This document shows, one piece after another, positions 43,195 to 52,384 of a stretch of DNA of 64,000 nucleotides. The DNA is taken from assembly GCA_050950205.1 (NCBI GenBank), contig JBMNHF010000004.1, positions 30,106 through 94,105 of the forward strand, given 5' to 3'. This stretch comes from WRAV01 sp050950205 (lineage in GTDB: Bacteria > Bacillota > Clostridia > Oscillospirales > Ruminococcaceae). The first letter of the stretch is position 1, and each line of letters opens with the position of its first letter. Position numbers and translations under genes: made by a program. The notes under the pieces were generated by a model, which saw nothing but the letters and a program-made list of their open reading frames with translations, did not search any database and had not been told where the DNA came from.

Positions 43195-43893
43195 TTATGC
43201 GCCGGGCAGCACTGCGTGGGTCTGGCCTTCTCCGCTGATGTCGTCCCGCACCGCTACCACCTGATAAGAGTCCCCCACTTTTTTCATGACATACACCATG
43301 TACTTATCTGGCTGAGGGTTCTCTCTGTCTCCCTGCAAGTTGGCAGTATAGGCACCGGTTGGGGGGATGTACCCCACCCGAACCAGATACAGCTCCCCGC
43401 TTTTTTCGATGCTCTCCACCCAGGGAGAGTATACGTAGAGCTGAATGGTAATGGGAACGCTGTAGGTTTGCCGCTCTTCGTCATAGAAGTAGGTGTTTTC
43501 GTACTCACCAATGGTCTTGTGCTCCAAGGTCACCTCGGGGCCAAAGAGCTTGGCAGCTGCCACATCTAGGTCCGAGGCGGGCACCAGCATCTCCTGATTT
43601 TCGTCAATGCGGTACACCTGCCCCTTGGCATCCAGCAGGGCAGACCACATGCAGATATAGAGCATCTGGGTTTTGTCGATGTCGGTAGCCCGCTCAAAGG
43701 GCACCGTATCAAACATGACCAGAGGCCGCACAATATCCTCCAGTTTATTTTTCTCCGAGGAATTGTCCAGCACCCGCCCGGTGAGGTAGATGCTGGCCAC
43801 CACCACGAAAGCCAATCCGATCAATGCCAGCAGAATAAACAGTCCGCCGATGGGGGCTGCGTATCTGCGTCTTTTTGGTCTTGCAGCAGACAT
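43195..43893 (-). CDS. Membrane-anchored protein of unknown function
   Basis: A 232-residue protein with a basic N-terminus (MSAARPKRRRYAAPIGGLF), one transmembrane helix at about residues 16-40 and an extracytoplasmic domain of about 190 residues rich in Tyr, Val and Asp. No catalytic motif or lipobox is visible. It follows proA by 68 bases on the same strand and may be co-transcribed, but nothing links it to proline. Confidence 0.65.
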   Translation of the reverse strand: MSAARPKRRRYAAPIGGLFILLALIGLAFVVVASIYLTGRVLDNSSEKNKLEDIVRPLVMFDTVPFERATDIDKTQMLYICMWSALLDAKGQVYRIDENQEMLVPASDLDVAAAKLFGPEVTLEHKTIGEYENTYFYDEERQTYSVPITIQLYVYSPWVESIEKSGELYLVRVGYIPPTGAYTANLQGDRENPQPDKYMVYVMKKVGDSYQVVAVRDDISGEGQTHAVLPGA

Positions 43894-43961
43894 GTCAATT
43901 CTCCGTTCTCTGCTAATCAGTTGCTTAAAATTAGCAGCTCCTTACATACAATATGATATCA

Positions 43962-45209
43962 TCAACGGGTTTGACCGTTGCCGTTGATGATGTACTTATA
44001 GCTGACCAGCTCCCGCAGACCCATGGGGCCACGGGCATGAAGCTTTTGGGTAGAGATGCCGATTTCTGCCCCCAGGCCAAACTCTCCACCGTCGGTAAAG
44101 CGGGTGGATGCGTTGACATACACCGCCGCACTGTCCACCATGGAGGTAAACTTCCGGCTGTTGTCCAGGCTGCCGGTGACAATGACCTCCGAATGGTGGG
44201 AGGAATACCGGGCAATGTGGGCAACTGCCTCCTCCAAATCGGCCACCACCTTTACCGCCAGGATATAATCCAAAAATTCCGTCTCGTAATCCTCTTCGGT
44301 GACCGGGGTGATGGCATCGCCCAAAATCTCCCGGGTTTTGGGGCAACCTCTCAGCTCTACGCCGTGTTGGTCCAACTGCGCCTTGATCCGGGGCAAAAAC
44401 GCGGCTGCAATGTCCTGATGAACCAGCAGCGTCTCCAAGGCGTTGCAGACGCTGGGCCGCTGGGTTTTGCCGTTTTCCACAATGCGAATGGCCATCTCCA
44501 AATCGGCGCTTTGGTCGATAAAAGCATGGCAGTTGCCCACCCCGGTTTCAATGACCGGAACGGTGGCGTTTTGCACCACTGCTTGAATGAGGCCGGCGCC
44601 TCCCCGGGGAATGAGCACATCCACATATTGGTTGAGCTTCATCAGAGCTGTGGCCGTTTCCCGGGCGGTGTCCTGGATGAGCAGCACCGAATCGGCAGGC
44701 ACCGCTGTCTGTGCCAGCGCCTTTTGCATCACCTGGGTCAGGGCAAGGTTAGAGTGAATGGCCTCCTTGCCGCCCCGCAGAATGCAGGCGTTTCCGCTTT
44801 TAAGGCAGAGAGCAGCGCAGTCCACCGTCACATTAGGGCGGGACTCAAAGATAATCCCCGCCACCCCCAACGGCACCGAGACCTTGGTGATGGAAAGGCC
44901 GTTGGGTCGACGGCTGCCCTCCAGCACATAACCCACCGGATCGGGCAGGGCAACCAGCTCCCGGACGGCGTTGGCCATGCCGGCAATCCGCTCTTGGCTT
45001 AAGCGCAGGCGGTCCTGCATTGCTTTGGTCATGCCGTTTTCTTGGGCGGCGTCCAAATCCTTCTGATTGGCTTGGAGAATCTGGGAAGCATTTGCCTGCA
45101 GAGCATCGACAATGGCCAGCAGGGCTGCATCCTTTTCCGCTGATGAAAGCTGCGAAAGAACGGCGGCCGCCTGTTTGGCCCGAATTCCCAGTGCGGTTAA
45201 ATCATGCAT
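43962..45209 (-). CDS. proA: Gamma-glutamyl phosphate reductase
   Basis: A 415-residue NADPH-dependent enzyme, second step of proline synthesis. The catalytic Cys is in RPSVCNALETLLVH; the N-terminal VSVPLGVAGIIFESRPNV is typical. It follows proB by 89 bases. proC is not in the window. Confidence 0.97.
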   Translation of the reverse strand: MHDLTALGIRAKQAAAVLSQLSSAEKDAALLAIVDALQANASQILQANQKDLDAAQENGMTKAMQDRLRLSQERIAGMANAVRELVALPDPVGYVLEGSRRPNGLSITKVSVPLGVAGIIFESRPNVTVDCAALCLKSGNACILRGGKEAIHSNLALTQVMQKALAQTAVPADSVLLIQDTARETATALMKLNQYVDVLIPRGGAGLIQAVVQNATVPVIETGVGNCHAFIDQSADLEMAIRIVENGKTQRPSVCNALETLLVHQDIAAAFLPRIKAQLDQHGVELRGCPKTREILGDAITPVTEEDYETEFLDYILAVKVVADLEEAVAHIARYSSHHSEVIVTGSLDNSRKFTSMVDSAAVYVNASTRFTDGGEFGLGAEIGISTQKLHARGPMGLRELVSYKYIINGNGQTR

Positions 45210-45298
45210 TCAGCCCATTCCTTTCTCATGCTAAACCTTAAGCAGGTAATCTGTCCATGGTTCTCACTTGGTTCTGTCTTGAGACAGGGCGGTGTTGG

Positions 45299-46099
45299 CT
45301 AAGCGCGGTGGGCTTTGAATACCGTCCCCACCGAACTGCCTCCAAACAATTCGTAGAGAAGCTCGGGATTTTCGCCGTTGATGATGGCCATATCAATCCC
45401 GGCAGCCGTGGCAATCTCGGCGGCGTGGATTTTGGTGACCATCCCCCCGGTGCCCCGATTGGACCCTACCCCCGATGCAAGGGACCGGATGGAATCGTCG
45501 ATGGCTTCCACCACCGGAATGAGACGAGCGGAGGAGTCCTTGCGGGGGTCGGAGGTGTAAAGCCCGTCAATGTCCGAAAGGAGCACCAGAGCATCCGCAT
45601 GCACCAACGTGGCTACCACAGCGGAAAGGGTGTCGTTGTCGCCAAAGTTTTCCCCTTCCAGCTCGTCGGTGGCCACCGAGTCGTTTTCGTTGACAATGGG
45701 AATCACTCCCATTTCAAACAACTGTTCAAAGGTGTTGACAGCGTTGCGCCGCAAAATGGGGTTTTCGGTCACATCCCGGGTTAAAAGCATCTGGCCCACA
45801 ATGTGATTGTATCGGGTAAAGCTCTGGTCGTAGAGGTACATCAGCTCGCATTGACCCACTGCGGCAGCAGCCTGACGCTCCGGCGTGGTGGAAGGGCGCT
45901 CTCTCAGCCGCAGCTTGCCCTTGCCAACTCCAATGGCCCCCGAGGTGACCAGCACAATTTCCTTACCGGAGTTTTTCAGGTCGGAAAGAACCTCCACCAA
46001 CTGCTCCAGTCTGCGTATATTGATCAGCCCCGTATCATAAGTCAGGGTGGAGGTGCCCACCTTTACCACGATACGGCGGGCTTCCTGAAAGGTTTCCAT
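45299..46099 (-). CDS. proB: Glutamate 5-kinase, short form
   Basis: A 266-residue amino-acid kinase, first step of proline synthesis. VVKVGTSTLTY at the start, NENDSVATDEL and GTGGMVTKIHAAEIA mark the substrate and ATP sites. The C-terminal PUA domain of E. coli ProB is absent, as in many Firmicutes. First gene of proBA. Confidence 0.96.
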   Translation of the reverse strand: METFQEARRIVVKVGTSTLTYDTGLINIRRLEQLVEVLSDLKNSGKEIVLVTSGAIGVGKGKLRLRERPSTTPERQAAAAVGQCELMYLYDQSFTRYNHIVGQMLLTRDVTENPILRRNAVNTFEQLFEMGVIPIVNENDSVATDELEGENFGDNDTLSAVVATLVHADALVLLSDIDGLYTSDPRKDSSARLIPVVEAIDDSIRSLASGVGSNRGTGGMVTKIHAAEIATAAGIDMAIINGENPELLYELFGGSSVGTVFKAHRA

Positions 46100-46154
46100 T
46101 ACCGCTCACTCCCATGCTCGGTCCGGTTGGTTCGGCCGAAAATTTTGCCTTTCT

Positions 46155-46183
46155 ATTGTATCAGAAATCCCGGGGTTTCACAA
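46155..46183 (-). promoter_or_regulatory. proBA promoter
   Basis: Lower-strand TTGTGA (46183-46178) and TACAAT (46160-46155), 17 bases apart, 56 bases before proB. No T-box fits in the short leader. Confidence 0.65.
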
Positions 46184-46380
46184 GCAAAACCACCTTCTCC
46201 TTCTCCCATGACCCAAAAGCCATAACACCGGCAGAAAAAGCGCTTGCCTGCGGCCCTTTTTAGGGGATATCCTACATGAGCGTTTTTGTTTTGGTTATCA
46301 TACCACAGTGGAGGACATCTTACCCCGGAAGATTAGAAAAAACTGTCAGCAAATCCCTAAAAAAATACTGGATTGATGGA

Positions 46381-46409
46381 TTGACTTTGCCAATACGGTG
46401 TGCTATACT
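46381..46409 (+). promoter_or_regulatory. Strong promoter upstream of an untranslated region
   Basis: TTGACT (46381-46386) and TATACT (46404-46409), 17 bases apart. No open frame starts behind it for more than 400 bases. Confidence 0.8.
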
Positions 46410-46416
46410 ATCTTGA

Positions 46417-46690
46417 CAGTATGGAAAACAGGGACAAACAGCTTTCCATGCAAATATTTTTTTGACCACTTTCTTCTACCCAGGATCTTGAGAAGAAAGT
46501 CAAGGCCATGCGGACAGCCGGGTCAAATGCCGATTGGCAATTGGTTGCCTTATTGATTGAGTTAAAAGCTCGAATTTTATAAGTTGGTTACTTATAACCA
46601 GTGTGCGCGGCACACCAAAACTTGTGAAACGGTCAATAAGAGTACTAAGAGTAAAAATGTTTGCTTGGATAGACTCTGAGATCCCGTGTC
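46417..46690 (+). ncRNA. Candidate structured non-coding RNA
   Basis: Downstream of the strong promoter are several local hairpins: ATGGAAA/TTTCCAT (followed by T7 near 46455), CTTTCTTCT/AGAAGAAAG, GGTTA/TAACC and GTGTGC-GCG-GCACAC. A possible long-range helix joins GGATCT (46485 region) with AGATCC (46680 region). The layout of a rod closed by a distant helix recalls 6S RNA, but I cannot show homology. It could also be the 5' leader of speD. Confidence 0.4.
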
Positions 46691-46756
46691 TGCATTTTGA
46701 ATAAAAAAAAGCGGGTGCCTTTCTTTGCTCCGCTTTCGCAATAAAACAAAGTCAGG

Positions 46757-46806
46757 AAAACACAAGTAATGGTGCAGCGCCGCTGCATTATCCTTGTGTT
46801 TTTTTA
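46757..46806 (+). terminator. Terminator before speD
   Basis: AACACAAG pairs with CTTGTGTT, with an inner TAAT/ATTA and TGCAGC/GCTGCA extension, then T7. It ends transcripts coming from the 46381 promoter 80 bases before speD, or attenuates speD. Confidence 0.85.
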
Positions 46807-46888
46807 TTTTTCCGCGCTGCCCGCCCCCTACCTGTGGGTGCCGGCGAACCGGACTCTTATTTTTGCTGGAAAGGCAGGGTGGATGTTG

Positions 46889-47653
46889 ATGTCTGAGAAA
46901 ACCAAACTTTACGGATTTAACAATCTGACCAAATCTCTAAGCTTTAATATCTACGATGTATGCTATGCCAAAACCGCCCGGGAGCAACTGGATTACATTG
47001 CTTATATTGACGAGCAGTACAATTCCGAGCGGTTGACCAATATTCTTACCAATGTGACGGATATGATTGGAGCCAAGGTGCTCAACATTGCCCGGCAGGA
47101 TTACGAGCCTCAGGGAGCCAGTGTCACCATTCTCATTGCCGAAGGGCCTTTGTTTCCCACTCCCCGCTCCGAAACCATTCTGGGCCATCTGGACAAAAGC
47201 CATGTCACCGTCCATACCTATCCCGAATACCATCCCGAAAACAGCATTGCCACCTTTCGGGTGGATATCGACGTGGCTACCTGTGGGGAAATTACTCCCC
47301 TTTCCACGCTGGATTATCTGATCGGCAGCTTTGATTCCGACATCATCACCATGGATTACCGGGTGCGGGGCTTCACCAGGGATGTGGAGGGGCGCAAACT
47401 GTTTAACGACCACAAAATCACCTCCATTCAGAACTACATCGACAAGGCCACGCTGCGCAAATACGATGCAGTGGATATCAATGTTTATCAGGCCAATCTC
47501 TTTCACACCAAGATGCTGATTAAGGAAATTGACCTGCAAAACTATCTGTTCAACGCCGATGTTTACGAGCTACCCCCCAAAGTGCGGCTGGAGATTCACG
47601 ACAACCTGCGCCGGGAGATGATTGAAATTTTTTCGGGGCGGAATGTGTTCTAA
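46889..47653 (+). CDS. speD: S-adenosylmethionine decarboxylase proenzyme, E. coli type
   Basis: A 254-residue pyruvoyl enzyme giving the aminopropyl donor for spermidine. It matches the long gamma-proteobacterial SpeD (GFNNLTKSLSFNIYDVCYAK, NIARQDYEPQGASVTIL, DYRVRGFTRD). Self-cleavage would occur before Ser104 in DKSHVTVHTYPE, which also makes the pyruvoyl group. The start at 46889 is the family start; an ATG two codons earlier is an alternative. No speE is adjacent. Confidence 0.93.
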   Translation: MSEKTKLYGFNNLTKSLSFNIYDVCYAKTAREQLDYIAYIDEQYNSERLTNILTNVTDMIGAKVLNIARQDYEPQGASVTILIAEGPLFPTPRSETILGHLDKSHVTVHTYPEYHPENSIATFRVDIDVATCGEITPLSTLDYLIGSFDSDIITMDYRVRGFTRDVEGRKLFNDHKITSIQNYIDKATLRKYDAVDINVYQANLFHTKMLIKEIDLQNYLFNADVYELPPKVRLEIHDNLRREMIEIFSGRNVF

Positions 47654-47698
47654 GCCGGTTAAAACAGCAGCTTTGAAAGGCACCCTCATCCCCTTTGG

Positions 47699-47727
47699 TT
47701 GACACTGCTCAAATTTAACGATATAAT
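47699..47727 (+). promoter_or_regulatory. Consensus promoter of the metF-metH operon
   Basis: TTGACA (47699-47704), 17 bases, TATAAT (47722-47727): a perfect sigma-A promoter. Strong basal promoters of this kind often precede leader-controlled operons. Confidence 0.9.
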
Positions 47728-47733
47728 AATTTA

Positions 47734-47949
47734 ATACCATAAAGAAGCAGCTTGCAAAGCGGGGATTCGATTGATGATAAGGCAAGTGAAAAGCGGCAAA
47801 CGAATGCTCAACTCCCGGACACATTGGTGCGGGTGATTTTGTCGTGCCTTGGTGGGCTTTTGGAGCCCGCTGCCATAGGTGTTGATATATAATCGCAGAA
47901 AATCCGCAGGTGTCCGGGAGTATGTTTTTATGCTCCGGGCACTTTTTTT
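47734..47949 (+). promoter_or_regulatory. Structured leader with terminator/antiterminator, candidate riboswitch
   Basis: The leader ends in an intrinsic terminator (47910-47921 with 47931-47942, then T7). The 5' arm of that stem, GTGTCCGGGAG (47910-47920), is also perfectly complementary to CTCCCGGACAC at 47812-47822, so the two helices exclude each other. Between them are further pairings and a TGGTGGGCT/AGCCCGCTGCCA hairpin. Upstream, CTTGC/GCAAG (47751, 47782) and ATTCG/CGAAT (47765, 47801) interleave as a pseudoknot. None of the SAM, cobalamin, THF or T-box motifs I know is present. Confidence 0.7.
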
Positions 47950-47984
47950 ATGAAACGGCCCACAATTTGATTGAGGTGACAGAT

Positions 47985-48854
47985 ATGAAGCTGATTCAGG
48001 TGATAGAGGCGCCCAAACCCTCTCTCTCTTTCGAGATTTTTCCGCCCAAAAACAGCACCGCCTATGAGAGTATTCAAAAGGCGGCCGAAGCCATTGCCCA
48101 GCTTTCCCCCAGCTATATGAGCGTCACTTATGGAGCCGGCGGTGGCACCAGTGCCTATACCGTCTCCATCGCCGCAGATATCCAGAACAAATTCAACGTT
48201 CCGGTGATGGCCCACTTAAGCTGCATCAGCTCCACCCGGGAAGGAGTGCGGCACCAGCTGGACACCATGCGCCAAAGCGGCATCCAAAACGTATTGGCCC
48301 TGCGGGGGGATCTTGCACCCGGCACCTCTTTGGAGCCTCATTGGGACTACCACTATGCCAGTGAGCTGGTGGAGGAAATCCGGGAGTATGGCGGCTTTTG
48401 CATTGGGGGCGCCTGCTATCCCGAAGGTCATATCGAATCTTCCAACCAGGCGGAGGATATCGCCAACCTGAAAAAGAAGGTGGAGGCGGGCTGCGAGTTT
48501 CTCACCACCCAAATGTTCTTTGACAACAACATCTACTACAACTTCCTCTACAAAGTGCGGGAGGCCGGCATTCAAGTGCCGGTGGTGGCAGGTATTATGC
48601 CGGTGACCAATGTCAAGCAGATTGCCCGCATCACCGCCTTGTCCGGCACGGTGCTGCCCCAGCGGTTCCGCTATATTCTCGACCGCTTTGGCCACAACCC
48701 CGAGGCCATGAAGCAGGCGGGCATTGCCTACGCCACCGAACAAATTGTAGACCTGTTTGCCAACGGGGTTCCGGCTGTTCATGTGTATTCCATGAACAAC
48801 GCCTTTGTCGCCCAAAAAATTCAGGATAACCTTTCGGAAATTATAAAGGCATGA
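47985..48854 (+). CDS. metF: Methylenetetrahydrofolate reductase
   Basis: A 289-residue flavoprotein reducing methylene-THF to methyl-THF. LSFEIFPPKNS at the start holds the Glu of the active site; the family residues in SVTYGAGGGT and TTQMFFDNNIYYNFL are present. GAGGTGA precedes the ATG at 47985; longer frames start inside the terminator. It overlaps the next gene by four bases. Confidence 0.96.
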   Translation: MKLIQVIEAPKPSLSFEIFPPKNSTAYESIQKAAEAIAQLSPSYMSVTYGAGGGTSAYTVSIAADIQNKFNVPVMAHLSCISSTREGVRHQLDTMRQSGIQNVLALRGDLAPGTSLEPHWDYHYASELVEEIREYGGFCIGGACYPEGHIESSNQAEDIANLKKKVEAGCEFLTTQMFFDNNIYYNFLYKVREAGIQVPVVAGIMPVTNVKQIARITALSGTVLPQRFRYILDRFGHNPEAMKQAGIAYATEQIVDLFANGVPAVHVYSMNNAFVAQKIQDNLSEIIKA

Positions 48855-49525
48855 GGAAGGCGGTCGAAGTCCTGGAGCTTTCGGCTCAGGAGGTGGAGAT
48901 TCCCCTGTCTGCCGTCTACCGCTATCTGGGTATGGGAGTTAAGCAGCCGGACGAGGCCCTTGCGTCGCTGGCAAGGCAATGTGTGGACGAATTTAGCGAG
49001 ATCGCCCGCTACCGAGCCTGTCGGCTGATCCTCCCTGTGGCGGTGGAGGGGGAAGGGGTGGACTTTGGCGCCTTTTCCCTTTTCAGCCGAAGCCTTTCCA
49101 AACATCTGGCCGGTTGCCATAAAGCCATTTTGTTTGCCGCCACCACCGGAGCCGAAGGGGAGCGGCTGCTCAGGCGGACCGCGGTCACCTCCCCCGCCAA
49201 AGCGGTGGTGTTGGACGCAGTGGGTACAGCGGCTATCGAGAGCTTCTGCGACGCCCTCTGCCGCCGGTGGGCAGAGGAGTTTGCGCCCCATTCTCTGCGC
49301 CCTCGCTTTAGTCCCGGCTACGGGGATCTGCCTTTGGAGCTGCAAAAAACCTTGCTGGCCTGTTTGGACAGCAGCCGCAAGGTGGGAATTACCCTGACCC
49401 AATCGCTGCTGATGATTCCCCAAAAATCGGTTTCCGCCATGGTGGGGATAGGAGCCGGCGGCTGTGAGTCCAAATGGCATGACTGTACACTGTGTGACAA
49501 ATCGGACTGTCCATTCCGAATGTAG
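48851..49525 (+). CDS. Methionine synthase reactivation-domain protein
   Basis: A 224-residue stand-alone version of the MetH activation domain. RPRFSPGYGDLPLELQ is the SAM-binding signature, followed by LTQSLLMIPQKSVSA. The Cys-rich end (CTLCDKSDCPFRM) is common in Clostridial forms. It reductively methylates inactive cob(II)alamin on MetH, whose own gene here lacks this domain. Start overlaps metF (ATGA). Confidence 0.9.
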   Translation: MRKAVEVLELSAQEVEIPLSAVYRYLGMGVKQPDEALASLARQCVDEFSEIARYRACRLILPVAVEGEGVDFGAFSLFSRSLSKHLAGCHKAILFAATTGAEGERLLRRTAVTSPAKAVVLDAVGTAAIESFCDALCRRWAEEFAPHSLRPRFSPGYGDLPLELQKTLLACLDSSRKVGITLTQSLLMIPQKSVSAMVGIGAGGCESKWHDCTLCDKSDCPFRM

Positions 49526-49534
49526 GAGATGCCT

Positions 49535-51943
49535 ATGAACGTTTTGGATTGTGTAAAAGAGGGAATTTTTTATCTGGACGGAGGCACCGGCACCCTGTTG
49601 CAGGAGCGGGGCCTTGCCCCCGGCGAACTACCGGAGCTGTGGAATCTCACCCGCCCGGAGGAAATCATCGCCATCGGGAAAGCCTACTATCAAGCGGGGA
49701 GTCATGCCGTCTGCACCAACACCTTCGGGGCAAACGCCCTGAAGTTTGACGGCAAGGAGGGCCGCCCCACCGTAGAAGAGGTGGTGTTTGCTGCGGTGGA
49801 CTGCCTTAAACAAGCCCGGGAAGCCGCCGAGGGTGGGCAGACTCACAAATTCATCGCCTTGGATGTGGGGCCTTTGGGCCGGCTTTTCGCCCCCATGGGG
49901 GATCTTCCCTTTGAGGAAGGGGTGGAGCTGTTTGCCCAAGTTATTAGGGCAGGAGTCAAGGCCGGAGTGGACCTCATCCTCATCGAAACCATGAACGACA
50001 GCTACGAAACCAAAGCGGCGGTGCTCGCCGCCAAAGAAAACTCTAGCCTTCCGGTGTTTGTCAGCAATGTCTACGACGAGGGCGGCCAGCTGATGAGCGG
50101 CGCCAGCCCCGAGGCCATGGTGGCCATGCTGGAGGGGTTGGGGGCAGATGTCATCGGCCTCAACTGCTCCTTGGGGCCCCGGCAGATGCTGGAGCTGCTG
50201 CCCCGGTTTACCGCCTGCTCTTCCACACCTTTGCTGGTTAAACCCAACGCCGGCCTTCCCCGGTCGGAAGGGGGCAGAACGATCTTTGATATCAGCCCAG
50301 CGGAGTTTGTGCAAATCATGTCTGAAATGGTGCAGCAGGGGGCCCGTGTGGTGGGGGGCTGCTGCGGCACCACACCGGAGTATATCCAAGGCTTAGTGAC
50401 CGCTACCACTGGCCTTGCTCCGGTGGAGGTGACTCCAAAGCGTCGCAGCGTCATCAGCTCCTACACCCATGCGGTGACCTTTGGGGATGCGCCCATCCTC
50501 ATCGGCGAGCGGATTAACCCCACCGGCAAAAAGCGGTTTCAGAAAGCGCTGCGCAGCAGGGACATCGGCTATGTGTTAAAAGAGGGCCTTGCCCAGCAGG
50601 AGCAGGGAGTTCAGGTGCTGGATGTCAACGTGGGGCTTCCGGAACTGGACGAGCCGGCTCTGCTGGCCGACTGTGTCCGGGAGCTGCAGGGGGTTTGCAA
50701 CCTGCCCCTGCAGCTGGACACCTCCAACCCCGCCGCCATGGAGCGGGCCATGCGGATTTACAACGGCAAGCCCATGGTCAACTCGGTGAGCGGCAGCGCC
50801 GAAAGCATGGACGCCATCTTCCCGCTGGTGAAAAAATACGGCGGCTTGGTGGTCTGCCTGACCCTGGACGAACAGGGCATTCCCGAAACGGCGCAGGGCC
50901 GCCTTGCCGTTGCCAAGCGAATTGCTCAGCGGGCGGCGGAGTACGGCATCGACATCCACGATTTAATCTTCGACCCGCTGGCCCTCACCATCTCCTCCGA
51001 TTCCAAAGCGGCACAGGTGACGCTGGACACCATCCCCCTCATTCGCCGGGAACTGGGAGCTCGCTGCTCCCTGGGGGTGTCCAACATTTCCTTTGGGCTG
51101 CCTCACCGGGATTTTATCACCGCCACCTTCTTCACCATGGCTCTGGCCAAGGGGCTGGACGCCGCCATCATCAACCCCTACTCCACCGAGATGATGAAGG
51201 CTTATCACAGCTATCTGGCTTTGGCAGGACTGGATCCCAACTGCAGCTCTTATATTCACTTTGCCCAGAATCTGACGGTGCAAACTGCCAGTACCGCCGC
51301 TTCTACCTCGGTCCTGCGTCCTTTGGTGGGCGAGGGGTTGCAGGGCGCCATCATTCGGGGATTGCAGCAAGAAGCGGCGCGGCTCGCTCGGGAGGCTCTT
51401 GCCACCGCAGAGCCCCTTGCCCTCATCAACGAGGAGATTGTGCCGGCACTGGATGTGGTAGGCCAAGGGTTTGAAAACAAGACGGTGTTTTTGCCCCAAC
51501 TGCTCATGAGCGCCGAGGCCGCCAAAGCCGCCTTTGAGGAGGTTCGCCGGGCCATGCCCACCGCCGAAGGTTCGGGGCCTTTGGTGGTGCTGGCCACCGT
51601 TAAGGGGGATATTCACGATATCGGCAAGAACATTGTCAAGGCGCTGTTGGAAAATTACGGCTACCGGGTCCTCGACCTTGGGCGGGATGTGCCGGCCCAG
51701 AGGGTGGTGCAGGCAACGATAGAGCAAAGCGCCCGGCTGGTGGGACTCAGCGCTTTGATGACCACCACCGTCCCTTCCATGGCGGAAACCATCGCTCTGC
51801 TGCGAAGGGAATGCCCCGACTGCAAGGTGGTGGTGGGAGGCGCCGTTCTAACCCAGGAATACGCCGATCAAATCGGCGCCGACCAGTATGCCAAAAATGC
51901 CATGGAAACGGTGCGTTATGCCGGAAAGGTTTTTTCCCGGTAG
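49535..51943 (+). CDS. metH: Cobalamin-dependent methionine synthase, without reactivation domain
   Basis: An 802-residue enzyme in three modules: homocysteine-binding barrel (residues 1 to about 290, with zinc ligands in the final GGCCGTTPEY), pterin-binding domain (about 310-570, GERINPTGKKRFQ) and the B12 domain from about 600, with the lower-axial His694 in DIHDIGKNIV. The C-terminal activation domain of E. coli MetH is supplied by the preceding gene. The ATG at 49535 lies 6 bases after AGGAG; that at 49529 is too close. Confidence 0.96.
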   Translation: MNVLDCVKEGIFYLDGGTGTLLQERGLAPGELPELWNLTRPEEIIAIGKAYYQAGSHAVCTNTFGANALKFDGKEGRPTVEEVVFAAVDCLKQAREAAEGGQTHKFIALDVGPLGRLFAPMGDLPFEEGVELFAQVIRAGVKAGVDLILIETMNDSYETKAAVLAAKENSSLPVFVSNVYDEGGQLMSGASPEAMVAMLEGLGADVIGLNCSLGPRQMLELLPRFTACSSTPLLVKPNAGLPRSEGGRTIFDISPAEFVQIMSEMVQQGARVVGGCCGTTPEYIQGLVTATTGLAPVEVTPKRRSVISSYTHAVTFGDAPILIGERINPTGKKRFQKALRSRDIGYVLKEGLAQQEQGVQVLDVNVGLPELDEPALLADCVRELQGVCNLPLQLDTSNPAAMERAMRIYNGKPMVNSVSGSAESMDAIFPLVKKYGGLVVCLTLDEQGIPETAQGRLAVAKRIAQRAAEYGIDIHDLIFDPLALTISSDSKAAQVTLDTIPLIRRELGARCSLGVSNISFGLPHRDFITATFFTMALAKGLDAAIINPYSTEMMKAYHSYLALAGLDPNCSSYIHFAQNLTVQTASTAASTSVLRPLVGEGLQGAIIRGLQQEAARLAREALATAEPLALINEEIVPALDVVGQGFENKTVFLPQLLMSAEAAKAAFEEVRRAMPTAEGSGPLVVLATVKGDIHDIGKNIVKALLENYGYRVLDLGRDVPAQRVVQATIEQSARLVGLSALMTTTVPSMAETIALLRRECPDCKVVVGGAVLTQEYADQIGADQYAKNAMETVRYAGKVFSR

Positions 51944-51982
51944 GTGACAAGTATTTTTCCAATCGGTCGGCGGGATAAAAGG

Positions 51983-52024
51983 AGCGGCTCCAAGCCTGAC
52001 GACGGGGTTTGGAGCCGCTTTTCC
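51983..52024 (+). terminator. Terminator of the metF-metH operon
   Basis: AGCGGCTCCAA (51983-51993) pairs with TTGGAGCCGCT (52009-52019), then TTTTCC. Confidence 0.85.
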
Positions 52025-52048
52025 TGACCCGGTGAAATAATTTTAACA

Positions 52049-52080
52049 TTGACATTTGAAACTGAATATGTTAGTGTAAA
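52049..52080 (+). promoter_or_regulatory. Probable promoter of the glycine-regulated symporter
   Basis: TTGACA (52049-52054) lies 16 bases before a weak -10 (TTAGTG). Position before the riboswitch supports it. Confidence 0.45.
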
Positions 52081-52103
52081 AGTCAAAATTACATACCGAC
52101 AAG

Positions 52104-52275
52104 TGAAGTTCGTAGGAAAATGACTGCGGTCTGCCGAAGGAGTAACACTCTCAGGCGCTCGAGGGTTCGGGCAAAGACTATGAATGGATGTGGCTCTGGA
52201 GAATCCCGTCAATCGGGTGCCGAAGGTGCAAGACGCGATTAGCTCGCGTTAATCTCTCAGGCAAAAGGACAGAGT
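52104..52275 (+). promoter_or_regulatory. Tandem glycine riboswitch
   Basis: Two gcvT-type aptamers in series. The first contains CTGCCGAAGGAGTAAC and CTCTCAGGC; the second CTGGAGA, GTGCCGAAGGTGCAAG and ATCTCTCAGGCAAAAGGACAG. The downstream gene is a glycine/alanine symporter. A weak GGGCC/GGCCC hairpin with a T-rich tail follows near 52295 and may be the expression platform. Confidence 0.93.
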
Positions 52276-52384
52276 TGGAAAAGGTATTGGGGCCTTTGGG
52301 CCCTTGTTCCTTTGTTTCTGGAGCCAAATCATGATTTGCATGGTTTGGTTTTTTTATTTGTCGGAAGGAAGGGAATGTTGTTAC

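Noticed and set aside
43953..45002. Open frame opposite proA
   Set aside because: Shadow of proA; no plausible protein.
46100..46160. T-box leader for proBA
   Set aside because: The proposed promoter leaves only about 50 bases before proB.
46417..46690. Firm call of 6S RNA
   Set aside because: Only the general shape fits; the closing helix is short and has mismatches.
47734..47949. SAM-I, cobalamin, THF riboswitch or T-box before metF
   Set aside because: None of the conserved cores of these classes that I know is found in the leader.
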